Shown: positions 27,048 through 36,210 of the stretch, piece by piece
Numbering within the stretch: position 1 is the first letter of the stretch
Layout of the letters: each line of letters begins with the position of its first letter
Origin: Bacteroidota bacterium
Lineage (GTDB): Bacteria; Bacteroidota; Bacteroidia; Chitinophagales; Saprospiraceae
NCBI GenBank assembly: GCA_024743405.1
Contig: JANSWP010000065.1
Span: 1-41,086, forward strand
Length of the DNA stretch: 41,086 nt
Direction: 5' to 3'
Program-made: the position numbers and the translations under genes
The notes under the pieces: model-generated
The model's database searches: none
What the model saw: only the letters and a program-made list of their open reading frames with translations
What the model was told of the DNA's origin: nothing

Positions 27048-27074
27048 CACTGTAAAACTTTAAAATAAATAGAA

Positions 27075-29396
27075 ATGAGTTTCAAAAAAATATTTTTTAC
27101 TGCTACAATTACTTTATTGTCAATTACATTTTCTTTTGGGCAAACTGGAAAAATTAGGGGAACGGTTAAAGTAGATAACAACTTACAAGAATTAGCTACA
27201 ATTTCCATATCAACTAATCCTATTACCGGAACGCAAAGTGATAAGAATGGAAACTTTTATCTACATAATATCCCTATTGGAACTTATGACCTAATAGTTT
27301 CATATGTTGGTTTTGAAAAAGAAAAACAAACCATAACCATTAGTGAAGAAAATGAAACTATTGAGATGCAATTTAACATCAACAAAAGTCTATTTTCTCT
27401 AAATGAAGTAGTTGTTACAGGAACCAAAACTTTTAAAAGGCAAACTAATTCCCCTGTAATTGTTAATGTAATCAGTAGTAAAACTTTAGACAAAGTGCAA
27501 GCTTGTAATTTATCGGAAGGTTTAAAATTTCAGCCTGGTTTAAGGGTGGAGACAGATTGTCAAACCTGTAACTATACACAATTACGAATGAATGGTTTAG
27601 CTGGAGGATATTCACAAATTCTAATAAATGGACGCCCAATTTTTAGTCCATTAACAGGATTGTATGGTTTAGAACAACTTCCAACTAATATGATTGATCG
27701 CATAGAAGTTATAAGAGGGGGAGGCTCCTCTTTATATGGTTCGAGTGCTATTGGAGGTACCGTAAATGTGATAACTAAGATCCCAAAATATAATTCGTAT
27801 GAATTAAATTCTTTTTATCAAAACATAAATGGAAAGGCTAGTGATATTGTTCTTAGCGGAAATGCTTCTTTGGTTGCGAATAATGGAAACTCGGGGGTGT
27901 CCTTCTTTTTTAACCATAGAGAACGTGAATTGTATGATCACAACGATGATAATTTTTCTGAAATTCCAGAAATTGAAAACACTTCATTTGGAACAAACAT
28001 TTTCTTTTTGCCTAATGAAAATCAAAAGTTAGAAATAAACATTAGTAATTTGAATGAATTCAGGTATGGAGGTGAAATGATTGATAAACCCGCTTATTTA
28101 ACTCAACAATCAGAAGAAAGAACCCACAATGTATGGATGGGAAGTGCAGACTATCAAATTAATTTCAACAATGATAATTCTTCTCTTATTTCTTTTGTGG
28201 CTTGGCAAAACACTAAAAGAAAACATTATACAGGAATTTTCCCTGACGACAGTTTAAAAATACAATCTCATATTGAAAATCCTCCATATGGCACATCAAA
28301 TACAACAACCTTACAAGGTGGTTTTCAATTAAATCATAAACTATATGATTTTATTAAAGGGACGAATACGTTTACTTTAGGAAGCGAATATGTTATAGAT
28401 GATGTTTTTGACGAAATTTCTACTTACAATTATTTAATTGACCAAAATACAACCAATTTCGGCTTGTTTTTGCAGAGCGATTGGGAGCTATCTCCCACGA
28501 TAAATTTACTCTCTGGAGTGAGAATGGATAAACATAACTTAGTTGACAATTTGGTATTTAGTCCAAGAATATCAATACTCTATAAATACAACATGAATAC
28601 CCAGTTTAGGATTAATTACGGAACTGGATTTAGGGCACCGCAAGCATTTGATACCGATTTACATATTGCTTTTGCTGGTGGTGGTATATCTCGTGTTTTA
28701 TTGTCTCCAAATCTGAAACCTGAAAAATCAAAAAGTTTTAGTGCTTCTGTAAACTATGATAAACCTACAAAACATTTTATTGCGGGCTTTACTCTTGAAG
28801 GGTTCTATACTCGATTAAATGATGCGTTTTTCCTTCAGCCAATTGGTCAAGATAATTTTGGAGAACTTTTCGAAAAACAAAATGGATTGGGGGCAACTGT
28901 CCAAGGAGTTACATTAGAAGCAAGAGCCAATTATGACAAAAAAATACAATTAGAAACTGGTTTCACCATACAATCGAGCAAGTTTGATGAAAGTGTAGGT
29001 TATATTGATGATTTAGATGGATTAAAAGAATTTACAAGAACACCAACAGATTATGGTTTTGCTACTTTATCGATCACTCCAAGTAAAAAATTCAATGCTA
29101 ACATTAATTACATTTATACGGGTAAAATGAAAATCCCCCATTTTGCAGGGGCTCCAAATCAATTGGTTGATGAAATTTTTGTATCGAAGCCTTATTCTGA
29201 ATTAAGCACTAAAATTGGCTATACGCTATATCTAAAAAAAGTGGAATCGGCAATTGAATTATATTCAGGCATTAAAAACATATTCAATTCTTATCAAAAT
29301 AATTTCGATATCGGAAAAAATAGAGATAGTAATTTTGTTTACGGCCCATCACTTCCAAGAACGTTTTATCTTGGCATTAAATTAAAATCAAAATAA
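27075..29396 (+). CDS. TonB-dependent outer-membrane receptor, probably for a metal chelate
   Basis: 773 aa. Signal peptide 1-22 (cut near SFGQ). A carboxypeptidase-regulatory-like domain spans ~25-105 (GKIRGTVKVDNN...GTYDLIVSYVGF), a plug ~115-235 (LNEVVVTGTK TonB-box-like region; VIRGGGSSLYGSSAIGGTVN) and a barrel from ~245 to the end. A Cys162-x-x-Cys165 pair (DCQTCNYTQLRMNG) in the plug is shared by a group of Bacteroidota receptors. The energy comes from TonB-ExbBD, not encoded here. Divergence from a DtxR/MntR-type gene with an operator in its promoter implies iron or manganese chelate uptake. Exact ligand unknown. Confidence 0.9.
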   Translation: MSFKKIFFTATITLLSITFSFGQTGKIRGTVKVDNNLQELATISISTNPITGTQSDKNGNFYLHNIPIGTYDLIVSYVGFEKEKQTITISEENETIEMQFNINKSLFSLNEVVVTGTKTFKRQTNSPVIVNVISSKTLDKVQACNLSEGLKFQPGLRVETDCQTCNYTQLRMNGLAGGYSQILINGRPIFSPLTGLYGLEQLPTNMIDRIEVIRGGGSSLYGSSAIGGTVNVITKIPKYNSYELNSFYQNINGKASDIVLSGNASLVANNGNSGVSFFFNHRERELYDHNDDNFSEIPEIENTSFGTNIFFLPNENQKLEINISNLNEFRYGGEMIDKPAYLTQQSEERTHNVWMGSADYQINFNNDNSSLISFVAWQNTKRKHYTGIFPDDSLKIQSHIENPPYGTSNTTTLQGGFQLNHKLYDFIKGTNTFTLGSEYVIDDVFDEISTYNYLIDQNTTNFGLFLQSDWELSPTINLLSGVRMDKHNLVDNLVFSPRISILYKYNMNTQFRINYGTGFRAPQAFDTDLHIAFAGGGISRVLLSPNLKPEKSKSFSASVNYDKPTKHFIAGFTLEGFYTRLNDAFFLQPIGQDNFGELFEKQNGLGATVQGVTLEARANYDKKIQLETGFTIQSSKFDESVGYIDDLDGLKEFTRTPTDYGFATLSITPSKKFNANINYIYTGKMKIPHFAGAPNQLVDEIFVSKPYSELSTKIGYTLYLKKVESAIELYSGIKNIFNSYQNNFDIGKNRDSNFVYGPSLPRTFYLGIKLKSK

Positions 29397-29397
29397 G

Positions 29398-29510
29398 TAA
29401 GTACTTGGACAAAATCAAGTTATAGATTACTGGAGCATTTCGCCAAGCGGCTCGCTCCAGAAAATGGTGGTTTTGGAGGGGAGTCCAACTTTATTTTGTC
29501 CAAGAACTTT
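29398..29510 (+). repeat. Inverted-repeat element, family D, copy 1
   Basis: About 113 bp starting 2 bp after the receptor stop. Terminal inverted repeats GTaCTTGGACAAAAT and ATTTTGTCCAAGaAC; internal hairpin CTGGAGC..GCTCCAG. It shares about 90 bp with the reversed copy at 37610-37699. It may also act as the receptor transcript terminator. Confidence 0.75.
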
Positions 29511-29671
29511 CACTGTAAACTTAATATCTTACTCTTTTGAAGGCTTCTTTTTTCGTTAAAAAACCACCTTCTTCAAAAAAAGAAACCTATTTAATTTACG
29601 ATGTAATAAGTTTAAGACTGGCTATATTCGAGACTTTGTTTAAATTAATATTATACGATCAAAAAAGCTAT

Positions 29672-31984
29672 ATGGGAAAATTGAATAGTGTCTTTTGTCT
29701 TTTGTTATTAATTTCTGTCGGCTGTTCTACTTCTTCATCAGAAATTGGAACGGTTGCTATTATCCCTAAGCCTCACAAACAAACAATTGGGGATGGATTC
29801 TTTTCAATAAATAGCAGGACTAATATTCTTGTAGAAAATAAAGAACAAGCTAAGATTGTTCGGCTTATTTTTTCCGCCTTCAAAGAAAAATGTGGTTGGA
29901 TGCCTAAAGTTTTAATAGGTGAAGGAAATGGCGATATAGTTTGCGCAACTGATAAGTCTTTGAAGGACGAGTGTTATGTGTTAAATGTTTCAGAGACAAA
30001 TATCTCTGTCAAAGCAAATTCAGGTGCTGGATTTTTTTATGCTTTGCAAAGTTTGCAACAATTGATGCCAGTTTCTTTTTTTTCAAAAACAAAAACAGAA
30101 ATTGATAAATGGCTAATACCTGCGGTTCAAATTGAAGATGAACCCGTTTTTGGATGGAGAGGATATATGTTAGATGTTTCGCGGCATTTTTTCGAACCAG
30201 AAAAAATAAAGGAAGTCTTAGATTTCATGGCTACTTTAAAACTTAATCGATTTCATTGGCACCTAGCAGATGATCAGGGATGGAGAGTCGAAATAAAAAG
30301 CTATCCAAAACTAACTGAAGTTGGGGCTTGGCGTGTGGATTATAATAATCAAGATGAAACGAAATCTGATTGGTGGGGTAGACCTGTTCAGAAAGAGGGA
30401 GAAAAAGCTACTTATGGCGGATATTACACGCAAGCGGAAATTAAAGACATAATTGCTTATGCAAAAGAACGATTCATTGAAGTGATTCCTGAAATTGATA
30501 TGCCCGGACATGCTCAAGCTACGATCGCAGCCTATCCGGAAATTGGGTGTGTAAATGCTGCACCTTTTGTAGCAACTGGAGGTGTTTATCAAAATAACAC
30601 CTATAACCCGGGAAAAGAAGAAACGTTTGAATTTGCCGAAAAAATGTTGAATGAAATTATGGATCTTTTCCCATTTCAATATATTCATATTGGAGGAGAT
30701 GAATGTAATAAAAATCAATGGAAAATTGATCCATATGCTCAACAGAGAATGAAAGATGAAGGATTGGCAAATGAAGAAGAATTACAAAGCTATTTTATCA
30801 ATCGAATTGAAAAAATCATTAATGCTCGCGACCGAATAATGATTGGTTGGGATGAAATATTAGAAGGGGGGCTTGCACCCAATGCGGTAGTTATGTCATG
30901 GCGAGGCGAAGAAGGTGGCATCACCTCGGTGAAAGCTGGACACGAAGCTATTATGACGCCAAACAAATATTGCTATCTGGATCTGAAACAAGGACATGAT
31001 GACCTTGAACCTAATTTGGGCTATTCGCAATCTTTACTTTCTGCTGCTTATAATTATCAAGTGATACCAGAGAGTTTAACGGAAGAAGAAGGCAAATTAA
31101 TAAAGGGGATACAAGGTAACTTGTGGACAGAGTCTATTAGCGATTGGAGTAAATTAACTTATATGACTTTTCCTAGAATTTATGCGATTGCGGAAAATGC
31201 TTGGACAAGTCAAGACGCTAAAAACTGGGACGATTTTTCAAATAGATTATTTACTCAATTTGAAAAACTGGATACACTTGGGGTTCGATATGCTGTTAGT
31301 GCTTTTAGTCCATGGATTGATCATAAAGGGAATACTGAGGGAATAGAAGTTAGTTTAAAAACTGAAGTAAATGATCTGGATATTTATTATTCATTGGATG
31401 GTAGTGAGCCATCAGTTGAGGATACTTTATACAATCAACCATTTACAATAACTAAATCAGCACAGCTTAAGGCGAGGGCATTTAAAGGCACACGACCTGC
31501 TGGATATATTTCTACAATGGATTTTCCAATTCATTTGGCAGCTAACCAAAAAGTAATTGATGAAAATGGAAAATTACATCCTGAATTGACAGATTTGAGT
31601 TATGGGAAATTACACGTTAGTGATAAAAACTGGCAGAAGTTTAGAAATGATTTTTCTGCTTCAATTATTTTTGACAAACCAACGACTGTCAAAGAAGTGA
31701 GTTTTAATTCACTACGATTTACTATATCAGGTATTTATCCTCCAAAAAAGATAGAGGTATGGGGGAGTGAAAATGGGGATGATTTTTTATTGTTAGGTCA
31801 AATAGATCAACTAGGGGAGAGTTTAGAACAAGGAAGAAATAAAGTAAATACTAAGGTTACTTTTGCACCGAGTACTATTTCGGTATTAAAGGTAAAAGCT
31901 TTTGGACATCGTCCATTGCGTGAAGGTCATCACCGGGCAGGACAAAATAGTATAATTGTAATTGATGAAATTGTAGTGTTTTAG
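29672..31984 (+). CDS. Beta-N-acetylhexosaminidase, GH20 family, lipoprotein
   Basis: 770 aa from ATG 29672. The frame is open to 29537, but this ATG begins the signal MGKLNSVFCLLLLISVGC, a probable lipobox with Cys18. The GH20b N-domain covers ~30-150. The catalytic barrel (~155-500) holds GWRGYMLDVSRHFF, FHWHLADDQGWR and HIGGDECNK with the catalytic Asp343-Glu344 pair. The enzyme removes terminal GlcNAc/GalNAc by substrate-assisted catalysis. A chitobiase C-terminal-like beta unit (~540-625: YYSLDGSEPS) and a discoidin-like beta domain (~640-770) follow. Likely exposed outside the cell or in the periplasm. Co-location with a sulfatase suggests use of sulfated amino-sugar polymers; chitin fragments are an alternative. 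Confidence 0.92.
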   Translation: MGKLNSVFCLLLLISVGCSTSSSEIGTVAIIPKPHKQTIGDGFFSINSRTNILVENKEQAKIVRLIFSAFKEKCGWMPKVLIGEGNGDIVCATDKSLKDECYVLNVSETNISVKANSGAGFFYALQSLQQLMPVSFFSKTKTEIDKWLIPAVQIEDEPVFGWRGYMLDVSRHFFEPEKIKEVLDFMATLKLNRFHWHLADDQGWRVEIKSYPKLTEVGAWRVDYNNQDETKSDWWGRPVQKEGEKATYGGYYTQAEIKDIIAYAKERFIEVIPEIDMPGHAQATIAAYPEIGCVNAAPFVATGGVYQNNTYNPGKEETFEFAEKMLNEIMDLFPFQYIHIGGDECNKNQWKIDPYAQQRMKDEGLANEEELQSYFINRIEKIINARDRIMIGWDEILEGGLAPNAVVMSWRGEEGGITSVKAGHEAIMTPNKYCYLDLKQGHDDLEPNLGYSQSLLSAAYNYQVIPESLTEEEGKLIKGIQGNLWTESISDWSKLTYMTFPRIYAIAENAWTSQDAKNWDDFSNRLFTQFEKLDTLGVRYAVSAFSPWIDHKGNTEGIEVSLKTEVNDLDIYYSLDGSEPSVEDTLYNQPFTITKSAQLKARAFKGTRPAGYISTMDFPIHLAANQKVIDENGKLHPELTDLSYGKLHVSDKNWQKFRNDFSASIIFDKPTTVKEVSFNSLRFTISGIYPPKKIEVWGSENGDDFLLLGQIDQLGESLEQGRNKVNTKVTFAPSTISVLKVKAFGHRPLREGHHRAGQNSIIVIDEIVVF

Positions 31985-32071
31985 ATCAGTATAGCTGCTA
32001 GGTTCGTTATATTAGACAAGGCTAATTATAGGAAAGTTGCCCCATGAAATATTCAATTTTAAATAGCATAA

Positions 32072-32230
32072 GGGAGTTGGAAAGAAATAACCTACCCATG
32101 TTACTTGCTCTTTTTTATTCATTCATCGTTAAAAAGCCTCACTATACCTATGGGTATGCCTACGTTTTTTGCCTCGACTGAATAAAATATAACTACGCAA
32201 AATTGGGTACCTTATTTCTTACCAACTCCC
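32072..32230 (+). repeat. Palindromic intergenic repeat, family 1, copy 3
   Basis: 159 bp with arms GGGAGTTGGAAAGAAATAAC..CTACCCA and TGGGTACC..ACCAACTCCC, pairing over more than 25 bp. Core hairpin ATACC-TATG-GGTAT. It lies between the GH20 gene and the DUF1295 gene, ending 24 bp before the latter. Confidence 0.9.
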
Positions 32231-32254
32231 TAATCATACAAAATCCAGAATAGC

Positions 32255-33115
32255 ATGAATAAACAACAAATAATAAAGAGCCTAATCATCGTTCCGATAA
32301 TCGGTATACTTATAGCATTTGCTGGCTCTCAAAACGGACAAGAGATAAATGGTATACCAGTTTTTGCCATTTGTGTGTGTACAGCGTTTGTTATTAATTG
32401 GCTTGCTTTTATTCCAGCTTACCGAATGCAAACCGAAAAATTCTATGACCTTACAGGTAGTTTTACCTATATCTCCGTTACTATCCTGGCTCTTGCACTG
32501 AGTAAACAGGTTGATATGCTATCCTTCATATTGGCGGCTTTAGTAATGATATGGGCTATTCGTTTGGGTACTTTTTTATTTCGTCGGATACATAAAGCAG
32601 GTAAAGATGATCGTTTTGATACGATCAAACCTGATTTTTTTCGATTTTTAAATGCCTGGACTATTCAAGCATTATGGGTCACCTTTACAGCGGCTCCTGC
32701 ATTGATTTTAATTACTACTACGAAGCGCGTAGATATTGGTTTTATTGCGATCATCGGTTTGATTGTATGGGTGGTAGGGTTTGGTATTGAGGTTATTGCA
32801 GACCATCAAAAGAGTCAATTTCGAAAAAATCCGGCTAACAAATCCAAGTTTATAAAAACGGGATTGTGGGGACGATCTCGCCATCCTAATTACTTCGGAG
32901 AGATAGTGTTGTGGATTGGTGTAACTATCATTGCTATACCCAGCTTTCAGGGTTGGCAGTGGGTTGGGTTGATTTCTCCCATATTTGTAACGCTCTTGCT
33001 GACTCGGGTAAGTGGTGTTCCTATGCTGGAAGCTAAGGCGGATAAAAAATGGGGCGGTCAAGCAGATTATGAGACATACAAGGCAGAAACGCCGGTCTTG
33101 ATTCCTAAACTATAA
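32255..33115 (+). CDS. DUF1295 / steroid 5-alpha-reductase-like membrane protein
   Basis: 286 aa with about seven hydrophobic segments, inner membrane. The family motif KTGLWGRSRHPNYFGEI (near 205-221) and a late EAKADKKWGGQADYETYK segment are characteristic of DUF1295, related to steroid 5-alpha-reductase C-termini and isoprenylcysteine methyltransferases. The family is presumed to act on lipids with NADPH or another cofactor; no member-specific substrate can be given. ATG 32255 leads directly into the first helix. No operon partner is seen. Confidence 0.85.
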   Translation: MNKQQIIKSLIIVPIIGILIAFAGSQNGQEINGIPVFAICVCTAFVINWLAFIPAYRMQTEKFYDLTGSFTYISVTILALALSKQVDMLSFILAALVMIWAIRLGTFLFRRIHKAGKDDRFDTIKPDFFRFLNAWTIQALWVTFTAAPALILITTTKRVDIGFIAIIGLIVWVVGFGIEVIADHQKSQFRKNPANKSKFIKTGLWGRSRHPNYFGEIVLWIGVTIIAIPSFQGWQWVGLISPIFVTLLLTRVSGVPMLEAKADKKWGGQADYETYKAETPVLIPKL

Positions 33116-33121
33116 AAATGC

Positions 33122-33270
33122 CTTATTTATTTCCTTCTCTCTAACTTGGCAGAGCCAGTAACATAGAGGGAGGAGTCAGGTAGTAGGATTTTCTGACACC
33201 TGAGAGAAAGTTTAATTTTTGATCTGACATATGACACCTGATTCTGAAAGGTTATAAAGGTTTTTTAGCC
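33122..33270 (+). repeat. Direct repeat, family E, copy 1
   Basis: About 149 bp starting 6 bp after the DUF1295 stop. It begins with the last ~20 bp of a family-1 right arm (CTTATTTATTTCC..CTC) and continues through GGC-GAGCCAGTA, two TGACACCTGA boxes and CTGATTCTGAAAGGTT. It matches 37843-38000 with about 80% identity by eye. Confidence 0.75.
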
Positions 33271-33544
33271 GTTACTAAAGAAATAAATGGCGACCATAAT
33301 TCGTGGAGCTATTATTTTGATTTTATGCTCAACCCTAATGTAGAATTGAGCGGATTGTGAATAAAGGGCAATTGAATACTTTTAGTTTTCTTACCTTCAG
33401 CCTGTTCTTGACAATTTAGGGCTTTGAAAGTGTGCTGATACCTAGGGTTAGGTGCGCTATTGCAGTTGAATCGCTGCAATTCATTTATTTTCTTGGAGTT
33501 CTTTATTGAAATAAAGTATCATAGAATTCAAAAAACAGAATCTA
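33271..33544. other. Intergenic region with possible gene debris
   Basis: No intact gene. A short frame ending in TGA at 33360 reads like a protein C-terminal fragment (INGDHNSWSYYFDFMLNPNV), possibly debris. A small hairpin ATTGCAG/CTGCAAT lies near 33461-33481. No good promoter box for the following gene was found. Confidence 0.3.
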
Positions 33545-34693
33545 ATGAGTTTACATAGTGTCGGTGTTTTCGGAACCTCTAGAAAAAAGCAGGAAAAAAG
33601 AGTCCCGATCCATCCAGGTCAATTGGATTGGATAGATGGAAAGATTAAAAAGCATCTTTTTTTTGAGGAGGGTTATGGCTTACCATTTGGTATGAGTGAT
33701 GCCCAATTGGCTAAAGAGAGTGGTGGTGTTTTGAGTCGTACTGATCTTTTTCAGCGTTGTGATACTGCTTTATTAGCTAAACCGGTACAAGAAGACTTTG
33801 ATGATATGAAGGAAGGGACAATTCATTGGGGTTGGCCACATTGTGTACAGCAAAGAGGTATTACGCAAACAGCTATTGACAGAAAATTGACGCTTATTGC
33901 ATGGGAAGCCATGCATCGTTGGTCAAAACATGGAGATTGGCAAATGCATATTTTTCAAAACAATAATGAAATAGCTGGATATGCCGGGGTTCACCATGCG
34001 ATGAATCTGGTAGGAATCGATGGAAACTATGGACCGAACCGAAAAGCAGTTGTTATTAGTTTCGGATCTGTAAGTAGAGGAGCTGTACGCGCGCTTCAGA
34101 AAAGAGGGATACAAGACATTACGGTGTTTACTCAACGGCATTATTTTCTTGTGGCTGACCAAATGGCCGGAGTCAATTATGGTCAATTCGATGAAGATGA
34201 AGAAGGTAATTTGATATCGCTACACCCAGACCATAAACCCCGCCCATTTGTTGAAGAACTGATGGATGTAGATATTATTGTAAACGGTATGCTACAAGAT
34301 ACCGATCACCCTATAATGTTGGTGCCGGAAGATCAAAATGATCGGTTGAAGCCAGGATGCTTAATCGTTGATGTCAGTTGTGACGAAGGAATGGGATTTT
34401 CATTTGCTAAACCTACAAATTTTGAGATACCGATTTTTAAGGTAGGCGAAGTGTATTATTATGCTGTAGACCATACGCCTTCCTATCTATGGAATGCTGC
34501 TACTTGGGAAATATCTAACAGCTTGATTCCTTATTTACCTATAATAATGGGAGGCCCTGAAAAATGGGAAGGAAGTGAAACCATCCAGCGAGCTATTGAG
34601 ATAAAAGACGGAATTATACAAAATCCAAAAATTACCTCTTTTCAAAATAGGTCGAGCGAATATCCTCATAAAGAACTTTCGACTGAGTCATGA
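33545..34693 (+). CDS. AlaDH/PNT-family dehydrogenase, probably N5-(carboxyethyl)ornithine synthase
   Basis: 382 aa, cytosolic. The N-terminal domain begins VGVFGTSRKKQEKRVPIHPG, the KxxEKRVPI substrate-site motif of the alanine dehydrogenase / transhydrogenase fold as found in N5-(carboxyethyl)ornithine synthase. The Rossmann part holds VVISFGSVSRGAVRALQKRG (~178-197). The family condenses an amino-acid side-chain amine with pyruvate and reduces it with NAD(P)H, or oxidises alanine. The GSVSRGA loop and lack of a clear alanine dehydrogenase pattern favour the former, but the true substrate is open. ATG 33545 fits the family start. It converges with the minus-strand SUMF1-like gene. Confidence 0.75.
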   Translation: MSLHSVGVFGTSRKKQEKRVPIHPGQLDWIDGKIKKHLFFEEGYGLPFGMSDAQLAKESGGVLSRTDLFQRCDTALLAKPVQEDFDDMKEGTIHWGWPHCVQQRGITQTAIDRKLTLIAWEAMHRWSKHGDWQMHIFQNNNEIAGYAGVHHAMNLVGIDGNYGPNRKAVVISFGSVSRGAVRALQKRGIQDITVFTQRHYFLVADQMAGVNYGQFDEDEEGNLISLHPDHKPRPFVEELMDVDIIVNGMLQDTDHPIMLVPEDQNDRLKPGCLIVDVSCDEGMGFSFAKPTNFEIPIFKVGEVYYYAVDHTPSYLWNAATWEISNSLIPYLPIIMGGPEKWEGSETIQRAIEIKDGIIQNPKITSFQNRSSEYPHKELSTES

Positions 34694-34797
34694 TAGATTT
34701 TTTTGTATAAGTATCTGATAAACAATGTTTTAAAAAAAATAATCACTCAAGCAAAATTAAACTGTAGAATATTTCATCTTGTATAGACCTTTGACTT

Positions 34798-35409
34798 CTA
34801 AACACTTTGCGCTATTCGAAAACCGCAAATATTAATTCGAGAATCGGGGTCATTACCGCCTCGATTCGATACCTGACAGCCTTCTGTGTTTGAGCCCCAG
34901 CACCCACCACGCAAAACACGACGCTTCCCATTACGCGGTTCTTTTGGGTTCGTTTTATCTTTTTTCCTAGAGCGACCATACCAATCTTGACACCACTCCC
35001 ATACATTGCCACTCATATCAAAAATACCCAATTCATTTGGTTCTTTTTCCCCAACAGGATGAGTCCTATTTCCTGAATTAAGTGCATACCATCCTACTTT
35101 TTCTAATGAGTTACTTCCAGCAAATTCATATGCTTGACTATTAGTCCCTCCTCGAGCTGCAAATTCCCATTCGATTTCGGTTGGCAAACGATAATTTTGA
35201 TCGGTTTTGGAATTGAGTCTTTTTAGAAAGTCTTGCACATCATTCCAAGAAACTTGATCTACAGGCAAACTTCCATCTTTAAAATTGCTAGGATTTCTTT
35301 TCATCCCGGATAACCATACTTCTTGAGTTATAGGGAACTTACTAATTCGAAAATCACTAAGGGTGGTCTTAATTCCTTTTCTTACATCAACTCCTTTGAC
35401 AAGGATCAT
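34798..35409 (-). CDS. SUMF1/FGE-sulfatase-domain protein (C-terminal part of a frameshifted gene)
   Basis: 203 aa from the first ATG in this frame. Shows the SUMF1 fold landmarks: FPITQEVW, PVDQVSWNDVQDFLKRLN, YRLPTEIEWEFAARGG, DMSGNVWEWCQDWY, RRVLRGGCWGS and CGFRIA. In genuine formylglycine-generating enzymes two cysteines follow RGG; here the position of the first is Ser and only the second is kept, so sulfatase maturation is unlikely. The frame is open further upstream (reading KTFTQIAAQLSLD before the Met) and joins the coiled-coil frame at 35418-35714 through an A11 tract, so the two are probably one protein of about 305 aa with a -1 slip or an indel. No signal peptide. Confidence 0.75.
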   Translation of the reverse strand: MILVKGVDVRKGIKTTLSDFRISKFPITQEVWLSGMKRNPSNFKDGSLPVDQVSWNDVQDFLKRLNSKTDQNYRLPTEIEWEFAARGGTNSQAYEFAGSNSLEKVGWYALNSGNRTHPVGEKEPNELGIFDMSGNVWEWCQDWYGRSRKKDKTNPKEPRNGKRRVLRGGCWGSNTEGCQVSNRGGNDPDSRINICGFRIAQSV

Positions 35410-35417
35410 ATCTAAAC

Positions 35418-35714
35418 TCAGTTGAGCTGCAATTTGAGTAAAAGTTTTTTCCTTTTTTTTTTTGGGAAAGACAATAGTTTAGATTCCAAATCATTAATAG
35501 TTTTTTGTAAAAAAATAATTTGTAAATCCTTTTCTTTAACAGCGTTTGAGTGTTTTTTAGCTTCAATTTCCCTTTTCATTAATTTTAACTTCAATTCAGC
35601 ATTTAATGCGATTTCATTATTTAACTTTTTTATACAATTCGTAAGCTCTATTTCGGATGCTCTTAACCTTTTTTGCAGATCATTTAGAACCTTATTTAAA
35701 TCCTTTTTACTCAT
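35418..35714 (-). CDS. Coiled-coil N-terminal part of the SUMF1-like protein (frameshifted)
   Basis: 98 aa, no signal peptide. Residues ~5-85 have a Leu/Ile heptad pattern rich in Lys and Glu (LNDLQKRLRASEIELTNCI, EKDLQIIFLQKTINDLESKL), a clear coiled coil. After FP the reading enters an A11 tract (35453-35463 on the plus strand as T) and ends 14 codons later in a Lys/Leu-rich tail that looks out of frame. One extra A, or a -1 ribosomal or transcriptional slip, would continue it into the SUMF1 domain. As a stand-alone protein it has no recognised function. Confidence 0.6.
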   Translation of the reverse strand: MSKKDLNKVLNDLQKRLRASEIELTNCIKKLNNEIALNAELKLKLMKREIEAKKHSNAVKEKDLQIIFLQKTINDLESKLLSFPKKKRKKLLLKLQLN

Positions 35715-35871
35715 AATTAATTAACCGAAGAAATTATTGAAGAGCTTAGTTTAGAGGGACTAATTGCGGTTGGTTATTCAAGATTACTTTATCAAAATTT
35801 ATTTTAACCAATATACCAATTCCTTCTTAATGGAACCAAAGTAATGATGATTTTTTCTTCTATTCAATTTT

Positions 35872-36165
35872 TTAAAAAACTCCATATTTGAATGGTTTTA
35901 GAACGGAGAAAAGGTCTTTTGAATATTCTTGAAGAAGATGGTTTTCCATGTCCATTCCGTACTCCCTAACATCTATTTCCATCAGGATAAATTTCATCTT
36001 GTTTATATAGACAAAAACCTCCATTGTTGTAAAATCATTGTTTTTTGATATTGATACCTTTCCGAAGTGATTCGGGAGAAAGCCTACTGACGAATGTCTG
36101 GTACAGACAGTTTGAAAGGCAATTTGAAGCTGGTTTATTTTAAAAGGATGCCCTGAATTAGACAA
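35872..36165 (-). CDS. Hypothetical protein, 97 aa
   Basis: Not recognised. The sequence is protein-like, with alternating strands (KVSISKNNDFTTMEVFVYIN, MKFILMEIDVREYG) and a C-terminal helix; it has no signal peptide. It could be a small cytosolic protein or the remaining C-terminal part of a larger one, given the decay around it. It lies upstream of the coiled-coil gene on the same strand, 157 bp away, and 45 bp from the divergent caspase-like remnant. Confidence 0.4.
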   Translation of the reverse strand: MSNSGHPFKINQLQIAFQTVCTRHSSVGFLPNHFGKVSISKNNDFTTMEVFVYINKMKFILMEIDVREYGMDMENHLLQEYSKDLFSVLKPFKYGVF

Positions 36166-36210
36166 AACCTGGGGATTGTTTTACACCTCTGAAAGCCACT
36201 CATTTTCATA

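Noticed and set aside
29537-29671. Upstream extension of the GH20 gene
   Set aside because: The 45 extra residues precede a proper lipoprotein signal starting at 29672; the extension is probably leader sequence.
30311-30742. 143-codon minus-strand frame
   Set aside because: Fully inside and antisense to the GH20 catalytic domain; low-complexity Ile/Phe/Ser content typical of a shadow frame.
33250-33360. Short frame resembling a protein C-terminus (INGDHNSWSYYFDFMLNPNV)
   Set aside because: Only ~36 codons with no start and an upstream stop; may be debris but is too short to call.
35422-35724. 100-codon plus-strand frame rich in Phe/Leu/Ser
   Set aside because: Antisense to the Lys-rich coiled-coil gene; the apparent hydrophobicity comes from reading AAA as TTT.
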